Origin: Globodera rostochiensis
Taxonomy: Eukaryota > Nematoda > Chromadorea > Rhabditida > Heteroderidae
Length of the DNA: 64,000 nt
Reading direction: 5' to 3'
Assembly (NCBI GenBank): GCA_018350325.1
Contig: JAEVLN010000013.1
Location: 2,480,124 to 2,544,123, forward strand
Shown here: positions 1-23,245 of the stretch, one piece after another
Position numbering within the stretch: the stretch's first letter is position 1
Layout of the letters: every line of letters starts with the position of its first letter
The notes under the pieces: generated by a model
What the model was told of the DNA's origin: nothing
The model's input: only the letters and a program-made list of their open reading frames with translations
The model's database searches: none
Made by a program: the position numbers and the translations under genes

Positions 1-283
1 CTGATACGGCCATCGTGGTCCCTCCCTATACGTGAGTCCTATTATGTTGGCACCAAAAAAGATGGCTCAATTCGGTTCTGCAAGACTATCGAGGGATGCA
101 ATTTTGTTGTATTTATGTGATGGCCGGTTTGAGTAAAATTAAGAAAAAAGCGAATAATCAAAGCAAAAAAAAAGTATAAATTTGAGATGCGAAAACAAAA
201 CGAATGGGGAAAGGAAAGGAAGGGCTCTGAATGTATCAATCAAAAAACTGATGATGAATTGCCTCTTCCGCCATTCACTTCTT
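1..283. other. 3' flank of the PMCA gene, nothing recognised
   Basis: AT-rich sequence downstream of the short-isoform stop codon. I see no further exon, RNA gene or repeat. Confidence 0.5.
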
Positions 284-11158
<10,875 letters not shown>

Positions 11159-11467
11159 TTTCTCGAGATTCACACTTCTGTTTTACTATCGAGATCTAGA
11201 AAATGGAATATTTTTTTATTTGCAGGCAGCTCTAACTTCCCATAGCTCTTAATAAAAACTTTTTAAATTTTCTTAACAAAAGTCGGTACTTGTGGGTCAT
11301 AAGTGTAAACTTGTACCCTATCAAATTTATTTATAATTAATGTCTTAGAGAGCAGCACAGCAAATACACCGAAATGTAATTTTTGAGAACATTAGAGAGG
11401 GATTGCCAAATAACCCACAAATACTCAAAAAGCATACTTTAGGGAATTCACCGAGGCAACCACCGGG
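11159..11467. promoter_or_regulatory. 5' flank of the PMCA gene
   Basis: Immediately upstream of the PMCA start on the minus strand and therefore the likely place of promoter or trans-splice signals. Nothing specific is recognisable. Confidence 0.3.
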
Positions 11468-11950
11468 GTAAACCCAACTCATCCATACCCATCTCATCCA
11501 TATCCAATTCATCCATACCCATCTCATCCATATCCAACTCATCCATTGAGCATAACTTGCTTCAAACTTAACTGATTTAGAAAGTCTTAAGGCCATTCGA
11601 AAGATCTCGAACAGTTGAAGCTAACATTAAGTTAAAGCTTTGCGATTGGACAAGTTTCAAAAAAGTTATGGCCACAAAACTTGATAAAATTTAAAAATTT
11701 CGATTTTTAGGCGGTTTTGTGGCCATCTTTTTTGCGAATTGTCCAATCACAAAGCTTTAACTTAATGTTAGCTTCAACTGTTCGAGATCTATCGAATGGC
11801 GTTAAGACTTTCTAAATCGGTTAAGGTTGAAGCGAGTTATGATCAATGGATGAGTTGGATATGGATGGATATGGATGAGATGGGTATGGATGAGTTGGGT
11901 ATGAATGAGTTGGGTATGGATGAGTTGAGTTGGGTATGGATGAGTTGGGT
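11468..11950. mobile_element. Large foldback element with tandem 15-24 bp ends
   Basis: A near-perfect palindrome of about 480 bp. The inner arms share GAACAGTTGAAGCTAAC and its complement and the phrase AAAAGTTATGGCCA. Outer arms share AGACTTTCTAAAT. The outermost parts on both sides are short tandem repeats of GGTATGGATGAGTTG type (complement on the left). No ORF of interest. Confidence 0.8.
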
Positions 11951-13139
11951 GGGACCCGCAACCACCGTTAAAAAATGGTTCAAAAAACAATCCTTAAACT
12001 ACGAAGCTGACGGCTTCATTTGATCTGACTCTTTCCCTGATTGCATACGCATTACACGAGCCCTAGCCAATTAATCGTTTAAAATATTGGGTGGTTTGTT
12101 TGTTAGTAATCGGCCAGAACATTAGTCATTTCTCTTCTCTTCCATACTCACCTTCTAACGTTTTAGCTTGTTTTATCAGCAATTTGGGCCAATGATAGGT
12201 TTATTATTTATTTCTTTATTATTGTCGTCGTCGTCGTTGTTGTTATGAGTTAATGTTCGATCTCTATGCACTGACTGACTGGAAAAGATGATAAATAATT
12301 GAAGGATGGATCAGGAACAGACCAACAAAGGCTAGGACAGTCGAAAATTGAACCGAAGATTGGAGCCGCCGGAATTGATGTAGAGACAAGGATGGGTGAT
12401 CCGGGCAGGCAGATAGATTTAATTGAATGCCGTCGACCAATCAATCTCTTCCCGAGGTGCCGGAGAAAAAAGAAGCGGCGGACGTCAGTTGTCTTCGTCG
12501 TTCAGTTAGGAAGAAAGTTGTGGGCAAAGGCAGCGATGATGCACTTTCAGAGAGTTTGGTTTCCCAGCTCTCCAAAGAATGGCTCATCAAAAAGCTGTCG
12601 ATGAAATGTGTGCTCACTAAATGTGAGGTGTACATAAAAATGGGTACGGAATAACAGACAAATCAAAATCACACGGCTAGAAAATGCACAGCGATTCATT
12701 TTTGCATTTTATTACCGATTAATAAAGGACTTCAATAAAGTGGATGTGTTATGTTGCTTTCTAGGTATGGTAAATCCAAGAAGGATCTGTCAGATGTTGG
12801 CTACCGGTCCAAAGGTCGAATTGTCCCCCGAAGGTCGAAGTAAACCTTCAAAAATGGCCATTTTTGGAGTTTTTCATGCAGCTAAGGCTAAGGATATTCT
12901 TGCAAAGAAACTATCATTATGAATACGGATTTTAATCCTTAGCATTATGAATACGGGTTTATCTGCAGCTAGCGATAAAGCTGAGGATAGTTAGCATTAT
13001 GAATACCAGCATCAATAAAAACACTTTTTTCCTTTTATTACAAATTCTCCAATTGTTTAGTCTTGGATTAACAACTGAACCGTGGGAGTAAACCAATATG
13101 TACCGTAATCGCTAGGGCTGGGATTTTTAGGTGCTAAAT
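11951..13139. other. Intergenic, no supported gene
   Basis: A 75-codon ORF (plus strand, 12427-12654; charged, KKEAADVSCLRRSVRKKVVG region) has no recognised family and no clear splice partners. It could be a small gene or chance. The rest is AT-rich. Confidence 0.35.
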
Positions 13140-13860
13140 TGCAAAATAAGGGTGAATACCCAATTCGCTTTTGACCCAATTCGCTTTTTTTGGGACCATT
13201 CGCTTTTTAGTAAGAAAAAAGCATTTATGAGCGAAATTTGAAGGTTTTATGCACTTTAAGTATTCAGGGGTTATTGAGGTAGCTGATCACGAATATGACA
13301 TCAGATTTATCACTTTACATCATCTAATCTAAGATTTCGACATCTATGTTTTTGTAAAAAAAATTAAAATTTTTTTTTCAAAGTTGATAAAAAGGTGTTT
13401 TTAGGGGTATTCGGGGGCGTAGAATCCGAATCCGACTCTCTTGTTGTAATTTCATGTATTTCCATCGATTTTGAGCAATAAATATGATTTTTGAAATTTT
13501 GAACAAAAATTCGAATTCGGGTCCGGGGTTCGAAATTGGTCTATCTATATAAATGTAGGATTCGGATTCTACGCCCCCGAATACCCCTAAAAACACCTTT
13601 TTATCAACTTTGAAAAAAAAATTTTAATTTTTTTTACAAAAACATAGATGTCGAAATCTTAGATTAGATGATGTCAAGTGATAAATCTGATGTCATATTC
13701 GTGATCAGCTACCTCAATAACCCCTGAATACACTTAAAGAATTGCATAAAACCTTCAAATTTCGCTCATAAATGCTTTTTTCTTACTAAAAAGCGAATCG
13801 TCCCAAAAAAAAGCGCATCGGGTCAAAAGCGAATAGGGTAAAAAAGCGAATTGGCCAAAA
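13140..13860. mobile_element. Foldback element, about 720 bp, with AGCGAATTGG-type tandem ends
   Basis: Two arms of about 280 bp are inverted copies: left ...AGGGGTATTCGGGGGCGTAG..., right ...CTACGCCCCCGAATACCCCT.... They extend outwards through ATGACATCAGATTTATC and end in three to five short motifs of the form AAAAGCGAATTGG. A spacer of about 120 bp separates the arms. Diverged copies of the core occur at 3190-3390, 41815-42095, 45290-45460 and 47178-47455. Confidence 0.85.
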
Positions 13861-14216
13861 GCGAATCGGGGTCCGTTCAAAATAAGTACTAAAAAGTGCC
13901 AAAATTAGGATGTAAGTTGGTCAAAAAAATTTTTTCGCGATATATTAATCAAGTCATTTTTGGTCCTCTCCTTCCATCACATTTACGAGATCAATTGTGC
14001 TAGTGGAATCCTTAGTAGGGATTGTGTTGAGGACTCTGGGAATTTATGGGAAGCCTCTCTAATGGTGAGACCCCCCCCTCCCCTTCTTCCCCATCCCTCA
14101 GCACTGGACGGCAATTCCCTCTCTTTGATGGTCTGGCCCTTTTTTTCTTTAGTCGAAAGTAAGCGAGGCGGAAGGTAAAGAGAAACGATAAATAAAGAAA
14201 ACACCGAAGGGAGGGA
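13861..14216. other. Intergenic, nothing recognised
   Basis: Low-complexity A/T and C/T sequence between the foldback element and the G-rich array. Confidence 0.4.
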
Positions 14217-14955
14217 ATGGCACAAAAACGCCAGGGGGGGGGGGGGGTGTTTTCCAACATGTACATATTTCCAACATGTACATATGGTGCATCTCTACAA
14301 TGGTGTCCGTCCATGCAAGCATCGCTTGTTTTGGTCGAAATAAAAGGAGGACTGGGGCAGATTGAAGGGAAGAATGGGGAGGTGGAGAGACGGATCGAAT
14401 GGGAGGAGGGGGAGGGAGACCGACAGAATGGGGGAGGGGGGGGGGGAGACGGAGGAATGGGGGAGGGGGGAGGAGGGGGTGGAGACGGACAGAATGGGGG
14501 GGGGGACGGAGAAATGGGGGAGGGGGGGGGAGACGGCCAGAATGAGGGAAGGGGGGGGGGGAGACGGAAAGATGGGGGAGGGGGTGGAGACGGACAGAAT
14601 GGGGAGGGGGGGGGGAGAGGGGAGGGGAAGAATGGACAGAACGGGGGAGGGGAAGAGATGGACAGAATGGGGGGGGGGGGAGAGAGACGGCAGAATGGGG
14701 GGGGGAAGAGACGGACAGAATGGGGGAGGGGGAAGAGACGGACAGAATGGGGAGGGGGGGAGGGAGAGACGGACAGAATGGGGGCGGGGGAGAGGGGGGG
14801 GGGGAAGAACGGACAGAATGGGGGCGGGGGAGAGGGGGGGGGGGGGGAAGAGACGGACAGAATGGGGAAGGGGGGGAGGGAGACGGACAGAATGGGGGAG
14901 GGGGGGAGGGAGAGACGGACAGATGGGGGCGGGGGAGAGGGGGGGGGAAGAGACG
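14217..14955. repeat. G-rich minisatellite, GACGGACAGAATGGG-type units
   Basis: Irregular tandem units built from AGACGGACAGAATGGG plus runs of G of variable length. The arrays have no stop codons on either strand by composition, which creates long spurious ORFs. No gene is supported. Confidence 0.9.
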
Positions 14956-15694
14956 GACAGACTCGTTCTCTGTCACTTCCGCTTGGCTTATATCGGCATA
15001 TTATCACCTAGGAAACCTAGGCCTAAAGGTTCTGGAAACGAATAAAGAAATAGAGAAGAGAAAAGAAAAGAAAAGAGAGCAGTGTTGGAAGAATATAGCA
15101 ATTGAGTGGGACGAAACTAAATTGAATTGGGATCAGGAGGCGGGCGGGCGGACGGGCGGGCGGGCGGGCGCGGGCGCGGGGGGGGGGGATTGGATGTAAA
15201 TTGAATGGGGATGGATGGATGCCTTCGAACAAAAACGGAGGAATGGCGCATGAGAGATGGGGAAACAGTTTTTGCTGTTAGATTAAAGTGGGACGTCTGG
15301 GAAAACATAAGGGAGGAAAAAAGAGGCCTATCGGACATTTCACACAGTAGTGCAAATTCGGATGTTTCATTCCAATCCGAATAAAAATACTACCAATCGA
15401 TTCCTCTCGTCGAGCTGAGTATGAATTCGCAAAAAGTTTGTGCCGGAAACCACTATGAAGGAAGTTATGAACTACCAAACGTTGGCCAAAATGGGTTGCA
15501 TTGTGTTTTTTGAGTTTGTTTTGAAATTTATTGAAATTTGAGTACTTTTAGTCCGAGAAACCTTCCATGGTGTTGCTGCGTGTTTTAGCCCAAATATTCA
15601 ACTTTAGCTGAATTTCAAATTTATACATCTATTTAAAACACATACTTTCCAAGTTTTATTAATTTTGTGCGAAATTGTGAAACGTCTTTTTCCC

Positions 15695-16112
15695 GGTAAA
15701 AAGACGATTCGTTCCCGGCCGATTCGTTCACCCCCGATTCGTTCCCCTTTTCAACAGTTTTTTCGTTATAACTTCTTTCAAAGCTAACCGAATCAATCAT
15801 TTTTAGTATTATTCGAAAGCTTAGGAGCAGGAGAAGCTATTAGCAAGCAAAAGCTAAGCCATTGGCCAAACCTCAAAAAAGTTATGGCCAAGTATGGCCA
15901 AAAAAACGTTTTCTGGCCATAACTTTTTTGAGATTTGGCCAATCGCTTAGCTTTTGTTTTTGAAAGCTTCTACTAACTGTAAGCTTTCGAATGATATCGA
16001 AAATGTTTGATTTGGTTAACTTTGAAAGAAGTTATAACGAAAAAACTGTTGAAAAGGGGAACGAATCGGGGGTGAACGAATCGGCCGGGAACGAATCGTC
16101 CTCCGTCCCTTT
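15695..16112. mobile_element. Foldback element with GGAACGAATCGG-type ends
   Basis: Inverted arms of about 200 bp. The inner parts carry AAAAAAGTTATGGCCA and its complement, then AAGCTTTCGAAT-like and AACAGTTTTTTCGTTATAAC blocks. Both outer ends consist of three direct copies of GGGAACGAATCG / GGTGAACGAATCGG. A 48-bp minisatellite begins about 40 bp beyond the right end. Confidence 0.85.
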
Positions 16113-16153
16113 TTCCCCCTCTATGTGTGAAACGTCCGTTTTTTCATTAATGT

Positions 16154-16441
16154 ATGAAATGTCAATGTGTGAAATGTCCGGACACCGGAGAAAGACTGGA
16201 GATGAAATGTCAATGTGTGAAATGTCCGGACACCGGAGAAAGACTGGAGATGAAATGTCAATGTGTGAAATGTCCGGACACCGGAGAAAGACTGGAGATG
16301 AAATGTCAATGTGTGAAATGTCCGGACACCGGAGAAAGACTGGAGATGAAATGTCAATGTGTGAAATGTCCGGACACCGGAGAAAGACTGGAGATGAAAT
16401 GTCAATGTGTGAAATGTCCGGACACCGGAGAAAGACTGGAG
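16154..16441. repeat. 48-bp minisatellite, 6 perfect copies
   Basis: Six head-to-tail copies of a 48-bp unit beginning ATGAAATGTCAATGTGTGAA and ending AAAGACTGGAG. The unit length is a multiple of three, so both strands have open frames across it (plus-strand ORF 15991-16512), but nothing else indicates a gene. The unit includes GTGTGAAATGTCCGG twice in diverged form. Confidence 0.9.
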
Positions 16442-16667
16442 ACTTTGAAGGTGTCGAAGGATTTGGGACGCGGCTTGAGCTCTTCAAATGGAGGGAGTTG
16501 AAGCCGCAATAAATCTTCGTTATGTAGTAAAGCGGGCGGGCTTTTTCTTTGACAATGGGCCCTGACGGAGACTGCCCTACTGGTCTTCCGGCTCTATTAT
16601 AAATCGATAAAAACTCTTCACATTTTGGAGCTGGGCTTCAGGAGAACGAATTTGATTTTAACCAGGG

Positions 16668-16812
16668 CTTCCAGTCAGGTCTGAGGTTTTAGCCTCATTT
16701 TGTGGCTTTTTTAGAGTTTGATACGGGTTTTTGAGACTTTATTTTTGATATAATTTTACTCAACTTCTCTAAAAAGCCACAAAATGAGGCTAAAACCTCA
16801 GGCCTGGAAGCG
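16668..16812. mobile_element. Short palindromic element
   Basis: The left arm CTGAGGTTTTAGCCTCATTT and its complement on the right flank about 90 bp of AT-rich spacer. A third copy of the arm lies at 18130-18165. GGCTTCCAG and CTGGAAGC mark the outer ends. Confidence 0.65.
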
Positions 16813-17324
16813 GGAGATTATTAGAGGTTGGGGGATTATTTTTCAACCTTTTTGGCGATATGTTCATCATCTATCATGAATTTTTTCTTAATTTTATCAG
16901 CTGGCGAGTTTTGCAAAATTGTAGTTTTTTTTTATTGACGAGTTCGTAATCAGCGCATCAAATAACATATTTTCAGATAATTTTTAGAATAAAAATATTT
17001 TCCAAAAATTTTGACCAAAAGGGTCCCCCCTATGGTTTTTGGCCAACTTTGAGGAGCCATAGTTTCTTCATAATTGAGTCCGCGCTAACGCATTCGTACT
17101 CAGCTCGACGAGAGGAATCGATTGGTATATGAATTGTTCGGATCCGAACCACTCCCATATAGTGTAAAAATTCCAAAACAAAAATTTGACGCCTATTTTG
17201 GAGAAAATTTTCTTCTGAGAAAATTCTTTAAGAAAAATGCAAAACTCCAAAATTGCACCCCTAAAATCGACTTTTAGCACCTCCTCCAAAAAAAATCCAA
17301 TCCTGGGTACATCCTTGGAACGAA

Positions 17325-17765
17325 CGGCACCCGATTCGTTCCCCGCCAATTCGTTCACCCCCTATTCGTTCCCTTTTACCCTATTCGTTCCCTTTTGCCC
17401 TATTCGTTCCCCTTAACAAAAATGACAACAAACCTCATAAAATCGTACAAAACTCGTGCGAAAAACTCGAATGCACGTTCCTTTTTTACGTATGTCCAAC
17501 GCCTAACCCGAATTCAAACAATTTTTCGAAAAAAACAATTTTTTTTTTCAAAAAAACAAAAAAATTGAGAAAAAAATTTTTCTCGTCTAAATTGTTTGAA
17601 TTCGGGTTAGGGGTTGGACATACGTAAAAAAGGAACGTGCATTCGAGTTTTTCGCACGAGTTTTGTACGATTTTATGAAGTTTGTTGTCATTTTTGTTAA
17701 GGGGAACGAATAGGGTAAAAGGGAACGAATAGTGGGTGAGCGAATTGGCGGGGAACGAACGTATT
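17325..17765. mobile_element. Foldback element with GGGAACGAATAGGG-type ends
   Basis: Inverted arms of about 200 bp meet in poly-A/T. The inner block AATTCGGGTTAGG and its complement are followed outward by GTACGATTTTATGA-type sequence. The outer ends are three to four tandem motifs GGGAACGAATAGGGTAAAA. The terminal motif matches between the two arms but differs from the AATCGG form in the element at 15695-16112. Confidence 0.85.
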
Positions 17766-19230
17766 TTTACCCCTTGGAACACACTCATAGTTTATCCATT
17801 TTTCCCGTTTTACCAAGTGGAAAAAGGGGATAAAATTGGATTCGAACTGTTAATTGAGGTGGGGGATTATTTTTCAACCTACTCAGAAGATGGGGGATTA
17901 TTAGAGGTCTCAGGGTGGCTTAGGGCTAAGCCTAACGAACACCAAACCTAAGAAAACCTATAAACGCGCTTTTGGGTGATTAATGGTGAAAAAATCATAG
18001 ATTTTCAAAATCGTAGATGTTGTCAAATCTTAAATATTGTCAGATTCGTGATCAGCACCCTCGAAAACCCCATATATGTTTCCAGCAAATTTGGGGACGG
18101 GGTCGTATAACGGAAAGTACCACCAGGGCTTCAGTCTGAGGTTTTAGCCTCATTTTGTGGCTTTTCGATCATAAAACAGTCGAACTTTTTTTTTGGCCAT
18201 AAATGAGGCGGCTGCCAAAAGGTTTTTGAAAATTTTCATCTGGGCATTTTTGAACATTTTGTAAAATGTCCTTTTTTTGCCAGAAAAATGCCAGCAAAAT
18301 CTTTTTTTTGACCTTCAGTCCTTTCTTGAAAAATTTTTGTTGGCACCCCTGTGATCAACTAACCTTCAAGGTTCACAGTTACGTCTGTTTGGCCTTCTCT
18401 ATGCAAAGATAGAACGATGGGGTGGGGGGGGGGTATTGAAGGAATGGAAGGGACCGGTCGGGGGGGGGGGACATCGGGTGGGGGTTCCTGGCACTTTCAG
18501 TGAAAGGACCGCTAGTGCCGTCTCTTTTCAGTTTGGCATTCTTCGCTGTGGGAATTTTGCTCTTGAGGGATTTGAGTGAAGGGCAAACAATAGCTAGCTG
18601 GTGGTGGTTGGTGGGGCACCGACGAGTGGCGGGAGCATAAGCAGTAAAATTGAAGGAACAGCGGGGGGGGGGGGCTTTGTAGGAAGAAAATAGCGAAGAA
18701 AATGTCTCAGTAATTTTCAAATATTTTTTAAATAAAATGTGCACAAAAAAAGACTTCTCCACGCTAATGTAAACCAATTTTTTTTTTCTTCTGAAATTAC
18801 GAAGGAAAATGCTCAATTTTGCGGAGAAATTTCTTAACAAAAATCCCAAATTTCTCCCGGCCGGCTTGAGTCAAATTCGAAAATTTCTCGGCGGCGCCTA
18901 TCGGCACCGCCGACTCTCCCCTCCCCCGCCCAAAAGCTTTAAGACTAATGGCCACTAAAGCAAAAATCACATAAAAATTTTTCGATTTTATTTCGATTAA
19001 CGCCGTTTTTTTCCTTTTGATTTCGACTTCTTTTTTACTTTCGACACAGCCCTGATTCCCACCCGACAAAACGACTTAAAAATTATCTTTTATGCTCAAG
19101 AGCCTTGTTGTTTACGATTATTTAAATCTTGTAATGATTGTCGATAAAAGAATTGATACCTAAGCGACTAACGGAAAATGATAAATTTAAGGAAAATCTC
19201 TACTGGACATTTGACTTCGTAAATTGTTAG
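17766..19230. other. Intergenic, TE fragments only
   Basis: Contains a partial arm of the GAGGTTTTAGCCTC element (18130-18165), poly-G tracts near 18420-18480 and 18660, and a GC-rich hairpin motif at 18890-18915. No gene is supported. Confidence 0.45.
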
Positions 19231-19234
19231 TGCG

Positions 19235-22200
19235 AGGAAGGGGCATTTGGGGGGGGGTCGACTAGATAAAGTGAGAAGGTGGGCAGAAGCACTAGTGCCG
19301 GGGGATTGGGGGAGGGGGAGACATTGGGGGGGGGGAGAGAAGCATTGGTGGGGTGGGTGAGAGCATTGGGGGGGGGGGGGAGAGACATTGGGGGGGGGGA
19401 GAGACATTGGGGGGGGGTGAGAACATTGGCGGGGGGGGGGAGGTGGGAGAGACATTGGGGGGGGGGTGAGAGACATTGGGGGGGGGAGAGAAGCATTGGT
19501 GGGGTGGGTGAGAGACATTGGGGGGGGGGGGGGTGAGAGAATTGGCGGGGGGGGGAGGTGGGAGAGACATTGGGGGGGGGGGTGGGTGAGAGACATTGGG
19601 GGGGGGAGAGACTTTGGGAGGGGGCGAGAAGCATTGGTGGGGTGGGAGAGACATTGGGGGGGTGAGAGACATTGGGGGGAGGTGGGAGAGACATTGGGGG
19701 GTGGGTGGGTGAGAGACTTGGGAGGGGGAGAGAAGAATTGGTGGGGTGGGAGAGACATTGGGGAGGGGGGTGAGAGCATTGGGGGGGGGGGGAGAGACAT
19801 TGGGGGGGGGAGAGACATTGGGGGGGGGGTGAGAGCATTGGCGGGGGGGGGGGGGAGGTGGGAGAGACATTGGGGGGGGGGGGTGGGTGAGAGAATTGGG
19901 GGGGGGGGGAGAGAAGCATTGGTGGGGTGGGTGAGAGACATTGGGGGGGGGGGGACATTGGGGGGGGGTGAGAGACATTGGCGGGGGGGGGGGGAGGTGG
20001 GAGAGACATTGGGGGGGGGTGGGTGAGAGACATTGGGGGGGGGGAGAGACTTTGGGAGGGGGCGAGAAGCATGGTGGGGTGGGAGAGACATTGGGGGGGG
20101 GGGTGAGAGACATTGGGGGGAGGTGGGAGAACATTGGGGGGTGGGTGGGTGAGAGACATTGGGAGGGGGAGAGAAGCATTGGTGGGGTGGAGAGACATTG
20201 GGGAGGGGGGTGAGAGACATTGGGGGGAGGTGGGAGAGACATTGGGGGGGGGTGGGTGAGAGACATTGGGAGGGGGAGAGACATTGGGGGGGGGGGGGAG
20301 AGACATTGGAGGGAGAGAGAAGCATTGGTGGGGTGGGAGAGACATTGGGGGGGGGGTGGGTGAGAGCATTGGGGGAGGGGAGAGACATTGGGGGGGGGGA
20401 GAGAAGCATTGGTGGGGTGGGAGAGCATTGGGGGGGGTGAGAGACATTGGGGGGAGGTGGGAGAGACATTGGGGGGGGGGTGGGGAGAGACATTGGGGGG
20501 GGGAGAGACATTGGGAGGGGGAGAGACATTGGGGGGGGGTGGGGAGACATTGGGGGGGGGGTGGGAGAGACATTGGGGGGGGGGGGAGAGACATTGGGAG
20601 GGGAGAGAAGCATTGGTGGGGTGGGAGAGACATTGGGGGGGGGAAAGACATTGGGGGGGGGTGGGTGAGAGACATTGGGGGGGAGGGGGAGAGACATTGG
20701 GGGGGGGGGAGAGACATTGGGGGGGGTGAGAGACATTGGCGGGGGGGGGGGGAGGTGGGAGAGACATTGGGGGGGGGGGTGGGTGAGAGACATTGGGGGG
20801 GGGGGGAGAGAAGCATTGGTGGGGTGGGTGAGAGACATGGGGGGGGGGTGAGAGACATTGGCGGGGGGGGGGAGGTGGGAGAGACATTGGGGGGGGGGGT
20901 GGGTGAGAGACATTGGGGGGGGGGAGAGAAGCATTGGTGGGGTGGGTGAGAGACATGGGGGGGGGGTGAGAGACATTGGCGGGGGGGGGGAGGTGGGAGA
21001 GACATTGGGGGGGGGGTGGGTGAGAGACATTGGGGGGGGGGAGAGACTTTGGGAGGGGGCGAGAAGCATTGGTGGGTGGGAGAGACATTGGGGAGGGGGG
21101 TGAGAGACATTGGGGGGGGGGGAGAGACATTGGGGGGGGGAGAGACATTGGGGGGGGGTGAGAGACATTGGCGGGGGGGGGGGGAGGTGGGAAGACATTG
21201 GGGGGGGGGGGGTGGGTGAGAGACATTGGGGGGGGGGGAGAGAAGCATTGGGGGGTGGGTGAGAGACATTGGGGGGGGGGGAGAGACATTGGGGGGGGGT
21301 GAGAGACATTGCGGGGGGGGGGGAGGTGGGAGAGACATTGGGGGGGGGGGGTGGGTGAGAGACATTGGGGGGGGAGAGACTTTGGGAGGGGGCGAGAAGC
21401 ATTGGTGGGGTGGGAGAGACATTGGGGGGGGGTGAGAGACATTGGGGGGAGGTGGGAGAGACATTGGGGGGTGGGTGGGTGAGAGACTTGGGAGGGGGAG
21501 AGAAGCATTGGTGGGGTGGGAGAGACATTGGGGAGGGGGGTGAGAGCATTGGGGGGAGGTGGGAGAGACATTGGGGGGGGGGTGGGTGAGAGACATTGGG
21601 AGGGGAGAGGACATTGGGGGGGGGGAGAGACATTGGGAGGGAGAGAGAAGCATTGGTGGGGTGGAGAGACATTGGGGGGGGGGGGGTGGGTGAGAGACAT
21701 TGGGGGGGGGAGAGACATTGGGGGGGGGGAGAGAAGCATTGGTGGGGTGGGAGAGACATTGGGGGGGGGGGGTGAGAGACATGGGGGGAGGTGGGAGAGA
21801 CATTGGGGGGGGGGTGGGTGAGAGACATTGGGGGGGGGGGAAGACATTGGGAGGGGGAGAGACATTGGGGGGGGGGTGGGAGAGACATTGGGGGGGGGGT
21901 GGAGAGACATTGGGGGGGGGGAGAGACATTGGGAGGGGGGAGAGAAGCATTGGTGGGGTGGAGAGACATTGGGGGGGGGGAAAGACATTGGGGGGGGGTG
22001 GGTGAGAGACATTGGGGGGGGAGAGACTTTGGGAGGGGGCGAGAAGCATTGGTGGGGTGGGAGAGACATTGGGGGGGGGTGAGAGACATTGGGGGGAGGT
22101 GGGAGAGACATTGGGGGGTGGGTGGGTGAGAGACATGGGAGGGGGAGAGAAGCATTGGTGGGGTGGGAGAGACATTGGGGAGGGGGGTGAGAGACTTGGG

Positions 22201-23245
22201 GGGAGGTGGGAGAGACATTGGGGGGGGGGGTGGGTGAGAGACATTGGGAGGGGGGAGAAGCATTGGTGGGGTGGGAGAGACATTGGGGAGGGGGGTGAGA
22301 GACATTGGGGGGAGTGGGAGAGACATTGGGGGGGGGTGGGTGAGAGACATTGGGAGGGGGAGAGGACATTGGGGGGGGAGAGACATTGGGAGGGAGAGAG
22401 AAGCATTGGTGGGGTGGGAGAGACATTGGGGGGGGTGGGTGAGAGACATTGGGGGGGGGAGAGACATTGGGGGGGGGGAGAGAAGCATTGTGGGGTGGGA
22501 GAGACATTGGGGGGGGGGTGAGAGACATTGGGGGGAGGTGGGAGAGACATGGGGGGGGGGGTGGGTGAGAGACATTTGGGGGGGGGAGAGACATTGGGAG
22601 GGGGAGAGCATTGGGGGGGGGGTGGGAGAGACATTGGGGGGGGGAGAGACATTGGGAGGGGGAGAGAGCATTGGTGGGGTGGGAGAGACATTGGGGGGGG
22701 GGGAAAGACATTGGGGGGGGGTGGGTAGAGACATTGGGGGGGGGGGGAGAGACATTGGGAGGGGGAGAGAAGCATTGGTGGGAGGGGGGGGGGAGAGACA
22801 TTGGGAGGGGGAGAGAAGCATTGGTGTGGTGGGTGAGAGACATTGGGGGGGGGGAGAGACATTGGGAGGGGGAGAGACATTGGGGGGGGGGTGGGAGAGA
22901 CATGGGGGGGGGGAGAGACATTGGGAGGGGGAGAGAAGCATTGGTGGGGTGGGTGAGAGACATGGGGGGGGGGAGAGACATTGGGAGGGGGAGAGAAGCA
23001 TTGGTGGGGTGGGAGAGACATGGGGGGGGAAAGACATTGGGGGGGGGGTGAGAGACATTGGGGGGGGGGGGGAGAGACATGGGAGGGGGAGAGAAGCATT
23101 GGTGGGAGGGGGGGGGGGGAGAGACATTGGGAGGGGGAGGAAGCATTGGTGTGTGGGTGAGAGACATTGGGGGGGGGGGAGAGACATTGGGAGGGGGAGA
23201 GAAGCATTGGTGGGAGGGGGGGGGGGGATAGACATTGAGCAGGGG
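19235..23245. repeat. 4-kb G-rich minisatellite, GAGAGACATTGGGGGG units
   Basis: Roughly 20-bp units of the type GAGAGACATTGGGGGGG. Interspersed variants (AGAAGCATTGGTGGGGTGGG, GACTTTGGGAGGGGGC, GAGACATTGGCGGGG) recur in a partly ordered higher-order pattern, so segments of about 100-250 bp were duplicated as blocks. All guanines are on the plus strand. Minus-strand ORFs above 1,200 codons in all three frames are compositional artefacts. G-run lengths may be partly sequencing error. Confidence 0.95.

Noticed and set aside
12427..12654. 75-codon charged ORF
   Set aside because: Looks somewhat protein-like but has no family, partner exon or conserved motif that I can name. Left as a mention in the intergenic entry.
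14012..15007. Pro-rich or Gly/Arg-rich ORFs on both strands
   Set aside because: Compositional ORFs over the GACGGACAGAATGGG array.
15991..16512. 173-codon ORF with six CEMSGHRRKTGD repeats, antisense ORFs also open
   Set aside because: It begins inside a foldback element and is made of the 48-bp array. All frames stay open because the unit is divisible by three and lacks stops. There are no flanking exons.
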